NCBI GenBank assembly: GCA_027026255.1
Contig: JALVOT010000015.1
Location: 1 to 64,000 of the forward strand
Direction of reading: 5' to 3'
From: Caldifarciminota bacterium
GTDB taxonomy: Bacteria > Hydrothermota > Tepidihabitantia > SM23-42
Length of the DNA: 64,000 nt
Numbering within the stretch: the first letter of the stretch is position 1; each line of letters begins with the position of its first letter. The notes below the pieces were generated by a model that ran no database searches, was not told where the DNA came from, and worked only from the letters and a program-made list of their open reading frames with translations. Positions 59,749 to 64,000 of the stretch are shown piece by piece. A program made the position numbers and the translations under genes.

Positions 59749-60915
59749 TCAGAGATTGATTTTGCCTTCGGTATTATCTGAGCCAAAGCGGACAAAGTAG
59801 TTTATAAATTCCCTGATAAAGATTACTACTGGTATGGCAAGAATCAGACCCCAGAATCCATATACCACACCGCCTAAGATAAGGGCAATCATTACGATGA
59901 TTGGATGGAGCCTTGATGCCTTGCCGATTATTATCGGTCCTAAATAGAGGTTTTCCAGAAGTTGTTCCCCGGCATAGACAGCGACAATCTTTAATACTGC
60001 GGTCAGGGGTTCCGGACTGGCAAACCCGATGATTAAGGCGGGAATAAAACTGAGGATATATCCGATATTGGGGATTAAATTACAGATGCCGGCAACAATG
60101 CCGAGCAGGAGATAATATTTTATTCCTAATATCCATAAGGAGAAACCCACGATTGCACCAACACAGAGCATCAGGATTATCTGACCCCGGAAGAATCTTG
60201 CCATTGCCATATTGAGCCTTTTAAGAAATTCACTTATCCTGGTCTGCTCCCCGGGATTGAAAAGTGTTTTTATATATCCGGAGAATTTTTCCCGGTCCGC
60301 AAGGATAAGATATGTGGTAAGTGGAATTATGATGATATTATAGATGATTGTAATGATGCCGGTGATGGTGCGACCTACCTGGGCAATGGTTTTGAAGATT
60401 CCTCCAACCAGATTGCTCAATTGCTGGGTAAGAAAATTCGGGTCAATAGCAAAACCAAACTGAACAAGCTGGGCGATGACATTGTTGAAGAAGTCCTGGA
60501 GTTTTTGGAAGATGTCAGGAAGTTTTTGCAGCAGGATTTGGATTTCACTCACAAGCCCGGATATAATCAAAAAGACAATCAAAGGGAAGATTGCAATTAA
60601 GGGAAGAAGGATGCTCAATATTGCAAGGGGTCTTGGGATGCGTTTTTTTTCTAATATATCAATCAGGGGAGCAAGAATATAGGCAAGTCCGATTCCGATA
60701 ATAAATGGAATCAAAAGAACAAAATAGTGGAATATTACATATAATATAAACAAAAGTATGCATAAGAGGAATGTGGGACGGGTATTCTTTTCTTTTCTGT
60801 ATGGATAGAGCATCACCACCGCAATCACAATCAACCAGATTGGTGCGAAGGTTTTTGAGATAATAATAAAGGCCGCAATGATTGCTATTGTGAGATAGAG
60901 GACTACATTATGCAT
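59749..60915 (-). CDS. AI-2E transporter-family permease
   Basis: The 388-residue membrane protein has about eight helices and the AI-2E/PerM family features: IPFIIGIGLAYILAPLIDILEKKRIPR, a long periplasmic helical loop (about 115-190), then GICNLIPNIGYILSFIPALIIG, ENLYLGPIIIGKASRLHP and a final GLILAIPVVIFIREF. Family members include sodium/proton antiporters and proposed autoinducer-2 exporters, so the substrate is not certain. The ATG is 7 nt past the -10 box; the mRNA seems leaderless. Confidence 0.9.
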   Translation of the reverse strand: MHNVVLYLTIAIIAAFIIISKTFAPIWLIVIAVVMLYPYRKEKNTRPTFLLCILLFILYVIFHYFVLLIPFIIGIGLAYILAPLIDILEKKRIPRPLAILSILLPLIAIFPLIVFLIISGLVSEIQILLQKLPDIFQKLQDFFNNVIAQLVQFGFAIDPNFLTQQLSNLVGGIFKTIAQVGRTITGIITIIYNIIIIPLTTYLILADREKFSGYIKTLFNPGEQTRISEFLKRLNMAMARFFRGQIILMLCVGAIVGFSLWILGIKYYLLLGIVAGICNLIPNIGYILSFIPALIIGFASPEPLTAVLKIVAVYAGEQLLENLYLGPIIIGKASRLHPIIVMIALILGGVVYGFWGLILAIPVVIFIREFINYFVRFGSDNTEGKINL

Positions 60916-60922
60916 TAAGTTA

Positions 60923-60950
60923 ATTTTATTTACAATTTTCTAAAAGTCAA
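60923..60950 (-). promoter_or_regulatory. Promoter of the AI-2E-family permease (leaderless)
   Basis: On the minus strand, TTGACT (60945-60950) and TAAAAT (60923-60928) are separated by 16 bp. Confidence 0.6.
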
Positions 60951-61302
60951 TGATTAATACTGTTAACTCCTTACCGGTTCAGCTGTTCTGTATCCACCGT
61001 TTTATCGGTTTTAGGTGCGTATTTACTTTGCCCGGTGTAAACTCCGCGAAGCATTTCAATCAGACAGACTAAATGAATCAAAAAACCGGGATTATTTGTT
61101 TCGTTCCGAGTCTTTAAAATGACAAATTCTTTAAGGTCGCCCTGAATCTATTTTTTCCGTCAGCCTGATTCTCTGAGTTTTGATTACGGTGCGTAGCGTA
61201 TTTTGTGCCGCAAGAAGTGCCTTCATTAAAGTGCCGGTATTTATTACAGCAAAGCGTTTTTTATTCAGTGCCAGCGAACGACTTATCGGACGAAATTTCT
61301 CC
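60951..61302 (-). other. Intergenic gap with possible decayed coding fragments
   Basis: On the minus strand two short open pieces look coding: one reads RPISRSLALNKKRFAVINTG and then LMKALLAAQNTLRTVIKTQ, the other NNPGFLIHLVCLIEMLRG and VYTGQSKYAPKT. Neither has a start nor a family I can name. They follow the alpha-2-macroglobulin gene. Confidence 0.25.
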
Positions 61303-64000
61303 TTACAGCTTCACCTTCATTTCAATCGGCGGTTCAACTCCCTGGTTATTTGTATTGTAATATTCATAGACACGGGATGAGCTGACCTTGGCACGGATCG
61401 GATACTTTGCCCTTAGATGATACGCAAATTTCACCGGTTTATTGGAAGAGACCTTATCAAGATAGATGATAAGTTGTCTTGGTGTGATAGTGTATTTCTG
61501 AATCTTTTTGCCGACGAGTTCATCCAGATCCGGTGTCTGCACCTCAAATCCTGGTGGAATACCAAGGTCAACCATTACAAGCTGGGCGGTTCCCTGTCGG
61601 CGCAGTTTGATTTGAACATCAACCTTGACCAGGTCGTTTATTCTCAGTTCGGTGCGGTCATAATCAACCGCAATCTCAAAACCAGGAATCTGAGGTCTGG
61701 GCACAATCTTCCAGGGCAGATAATAACTCTGGCAGATTTCATATAAGAAGTTTCCTTTGCCCTCAAGAGCAATCTCAATCCTGTTTTTCTGTTTTAACCC
61801 TTCATTCAGATCAATTTGATGCATTAAATCGGCATTTTCTTTATTAACCTTCAATCTCTTTATCTCTTTGCCGTTCATCGTTACAATCACGCGGGCATCG
61901 ATATCTTCAGTCATACCACCGAGTGCAGCAACCAGGGCGCGCAAACAGATTACAGTTCCCTGGGTTGTATGCCACATCCCAGATGCATTTTTGGACCGAA
62001 TAAGATAGGTAAGTGCCCTGGTGGCGATATCACTGAATTTTCCGGATTTTACAAGGGCATAGGCAGCAAGGCCGGTCGCCTCTATATCTGCCCCTTTACC
62101 CTTAGAAAATGTAATCGATGGAATGTCTGATTCCCACCAGACTGCATCATCTTTTTCCTTTGCCATACCAATAAGTTTTTTCAGCACCTTAACCGTAATC
62201 TTGGATTTCGGCTGGTTGGCGACAAATGCATTGGCAACCAGGGCAAGCATATATGGGTCCTTTGCAGCATTTAAATTCTTTTCAAGGAATGATAAGCCCC
62301 TGGTTATTGATTGGTCTGATTCACCAATTTCACCCAGACTCCACAAAATATATGCTGTAGGAAGAATCTCATTTTTCTGAATCTTTGACCAGGATTCAGC
62401 ATGCAGATACTGTTTATCCGGAGACCAGGAACCATCTTTATTCTGCTTTGATTTGAGCCAGTTTGCAGTCCTCTGGATTAATCGTTCATCAATTTCGTGG
62501 ACCTTTGCCATATCATTGAATTCCATCAGACCATAAGCGGTCAGCACCTTATTTGCCGGGGCGTCACCAAACCAGGAGAATCCTCCGCCCTCGACCTCAA
62601 AAGAGAGCAGTCTCTGATAACCAAGGCTGATATATTCTTCAGCAGTCATTTCAATGTCCGGTTTTATCTGCTCGGTCTGCCTCAGATAATTGAGAATCAG
62701 AATATTGGGGTAGGTTACTGATGAGGTCTGTTCAAAACAGCCATATGGAACCCTTAAAAGTTTATCAAGGCCTTCAACCACCTGGGAGAAGATTCCCGGA
62801 TACAATTTTAAGATCAATGAGTTTGCCTCAGGGATTGCATCCTCAGGGAATGAAATTTCTTTGACGATATTTTTGCTGAGTCGGTCTGAGATGATATTTT
62901 CAAACCGCTTGCCGTCAGGAAGGACCTGGATTCTTCTCTTTATTGCATCGGACTTTGTTTCGCCATAAGCCTTTACAAGTATTGTGAAGTTACCAATCTT
63001 TTTCACCCGAATTGGAAAATAGGCGACACTCACCTCATCTTTTTTTAACTCTTTGGTTATCTCATCCTGGTTCAGGATATCAAACCAATCTTCAGGTTGT
63101 AGTGCAAGTTTTATCTTCTGGTTATGGGGTAGATAATTATAGATTGCGACCGGGATTGATATCTCATCACCCTGAGTAAGTGCTACAGGCAGGTCAATGT
63201 CGATAAAGAAGTCCTGAAATACCCGAATCCGGGATGCAGTAGAACCGAGTTCACCGTTCATTGATGAGGCAAATGAACTGACCCGCCAGGTCGTGATTGC
63301 ATCAGGCATTGTAAGGGAAAGGTCTGCCTTGCCATCAGTACCGGTAATGAGTGCCGGCTCAAATATGAATGTCTCAGGAAAGAATTCCCTGATTCTTGGT
63401 TCTTCTTTTGCCGGTCTAATCTTCCGTTTTGTCTTGTCTTCGGATTTTACAGGTCCAGGCACTGCCGCATTCACCTTTAATGCCGGTGCTACCAGCATCT
63501 CTTCCTTGGCAAGGACGCCTCTTCCAGCTCTAAATCCTCCGGGCCATCTCTTTAAATCATCTTCAGTATCAAATACACCATCGGGTCCTGCACTCGCAAT
63601 CTGGAAGTAGTAGAAGTATTCTTCAGGACAGGTAATCTTATATCTTCTTCCCCAGGGGTCTTTGATGTCCTTTTCATTTAATAACTTTTCTTCTATTAAT
63701 GTTGCAATCGCATTTCTGGTTCTGGGGTATTCATTATGTTTTGAATGGTATTTGTTGAGCGCCTTATAGATTTTATCCCTTGTGTCAGTCAGTCTTTTGT
63801 AGTATGCTTTAATAATTTTTTTATTAACATTCTGGGGTGTAGTATAGTTTACAGGGAATGGATTTTTAGGCACGAGTGTTGAAAACATTACATTCTCAAT
63901 CCTCGGATTAATCTCTGGTTTTTCAACAATCTCAATCGGGGTGAATCCGTGAATCTCATATCGCGGTTTTAAAATCTGCTTTTCCAGCAAGAAATATACC
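61303..64000 (-). CDS. Bacterial alpha-2-macroglobulin-like protein (5' end outside window)
   Basis: The frame is open to base 64000 and continues beyond, so the N-terminal MG domains are missing. About 900 residues are seen. A bait/linker region (KRKIRPAKEEPRIREFFPETF) is followed by the A2M domain start ALITGTDGKADLSLTMPDAITTWRV, the thioester motif PYGCFEQTSS, and the alpha/alpha-toroid thioester domain (GGGFSWFGDAPANKVLTAYGLMEF, LKSKQNKDGSWSP). The C-terminal receptor-type beta domain ends RVYEYYNTNNQGVEPP. The Cys-x-x-Gln pair is kept, so covalent protease trapping in the periplasm or on the surface is expected. A small inserted segment near the 5' side resembles a type II secretion pseudopilin-like C-terminal stretch (KDPWGRRYKITCPEEYFYY, GPDGVFDTEDDLKRW). 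The PBP1C partner gene is not visible. Confidence 0.88.
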   Translation of the reverse strand, partial: VYFLLEKQILKPRYEIHGFTPIEIVEKPEINPRIENVMFSTLVPKNPFPVNYTTPQNVNKKIIKAYYKRLTDTRDKIYKALNKYHSKHNEYPRTRNAIATLIEEKLLNEKDIKDPWGRRYKITCPEEYFYYFQIASAGPDGVFDTEDDLKRWPGGFRAGRGVLAKEEMLVAPALKVNAAVPGPVKSEDKTKRKIRPAKEEPRIREFFPETFIFEPALITGTDGKADLSLTMPDAITTWRVSSFASSMNGELGSTASRIRVFQDFFIDIDLPVALTQGDEISIPVAIYNYLPHNQKIKLALQPEDWFDILNQDEITKELKKDEVSVAYFPIRVKKIGNFTILVKAYGETKSDAIKRRIQVLPDGKRFENIISDRLSKNIVKEISFPEDAIPEANSLILKLYPGIFSQVVEGLDKLLRVPYGCFEQTSSVTYPNILILNYLRQTEQIKPDIEMTAEEYISLGYQRLLSFEVEGGGFSWFGDAPANKVLTAYGLMEFNDMAKVHEIDERLIQRTANWLKSKQNKDGSWSPDKQYLHAESWSKIQKNEILPTAYILWSLGEIGESDQSITRGLSFLEKNLNAAKDPYMLALVANAFVANQPKSKITVKVLKKLIGMAKEKDDAVWWESDIPSITFSKGKGADIEATGLAAYALVKSGKFSDIATRALTYLIRSKNASGMWHTTQGTVICLRALVAALGGMTEDIDARVIVTMNGKEIKRLKVNKENADLMHQIDLNEGLKQKNRIEIALEGKGNFLYEICQSYYLPWKIVPRPQIPGFEIAVDYDRTELRINDLVKVDVQIKLRRQGTAQLVMVDLGIPPGFEVQTPDLDELVGKKIQKYTITPRQLIIYLDKVSSNKPVKFAYHLRAKYPIRAKVSSSRVYEYYNTNNQGVEPPIEMKVKL

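Noticed and set aside
1-64000. CRISPR arrays, prophage or integrase-flanked islands
   Set aside because: No regularly spaced repeats, no cas, integrase or phage structural genes are seen. The only tRNA (Sec) has no attachment-site duplication nearby that I can find.

Overview
This 64 kb window is AT-rich, densely coded bacterial DNA with many short overlaps between genes. It suggests an uncultivated anaerobic diderm. TamA/TamB, a beta-barrel porin-like protein and an RND/LolA-like export cassette imply an outer membrane. Several ferredoxin-linked 2-oxoacid oxidoreductases and a heterodisulfide-reductase complex imply anaerobic metabolism. Three secreted proteins end in a beta-sandwich tail of the Por/type IX sorting kind, as in FCB-group and WOR-3-like lineages. 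The placement is inference; no rRNA gene is present.

Layout. 1-1348: tail of a secreted protein, a transposon-like inverted repeat and a fibronectin-III lipoprotein. 1336-3011 (-): mgtE-cutA. 3074-6601: selenocysteine cassette (selA, selB, opposite-strand tRNA-Sec). 7001-8928 (-): folP-cdaA. 9030-17030 (+): M23 peptidase, a frameshifted photosystem/BNR-type repeat protein, asd, a DUF401-type permease and a C39-peptidase-like secreted protein. 17324-18823 (-): pepA. 19040-23671 (+): buk, iorAB, recO. 23908-28865 (-): TetR, RND exporter, LolA-like protein, outer-membrane barrel. 28960-31677 (-): hutU-mnmA. 32017-37363 (+): HEAT lipoprotein, cysS, efp, roadblock protein, comEC. 37529-41942 (+): flippase, aldehyde dehydrogenase, class III aminotransferase. 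42753-53908 (-): a large redox operon. 54733-59747 (+): tamB-tamA. 59749-60915 (-): AI-2E-family permease. 61303-64000 (-): alpha-2-macroglobulin, cut by the window edge.

The most unusual system is the 42.7-53.9 kb operon: ferredoxin, hdrA, mvhD, hdrC, hdrB, a fumarate-reductase-like iron-sulfur protein and flavoprotein, then two alpha/beta pairs of a 2-oxoacid:ferredoxin oxidoreductase and one gamma subunit. The second beta subunit has lost all four [4Fe-4S] cysteines and the thiamine-diphosphate metal ligand. The first alpha subunit has lost the usual substrate-pocket motif. The two pairs are therefore degenerate in complementary halves, which suggests an asymmetric complex with one working active-site type coupled to an Hdr flavin module. 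I infer electron bifurcation or confurcation between 2-oxoacid/ferredoxin and fumarate or a disulfide.

Two window-wide regularities stand out. First, nearly every promoter reads TTGAC(A/T)-16 bp-TATAAT. Second, about eleven transcription units start with a codon only 5-9 bp past the -10 box and have no Shine-Dalgarno, so they look leaderless, whereas genes inside operons keep good Shine-Dalgarno sites. This rule fixes several start codons (pepA, recO, folP, mgtE). Finally, the intergenic gaps hold recognisable wrecks of genes: a YfcE-type phosphoesterase, a THEP1-type NTPase, another OFOR beta subunit and a GltD-like oxidoreductase. This suggests active gene loss.
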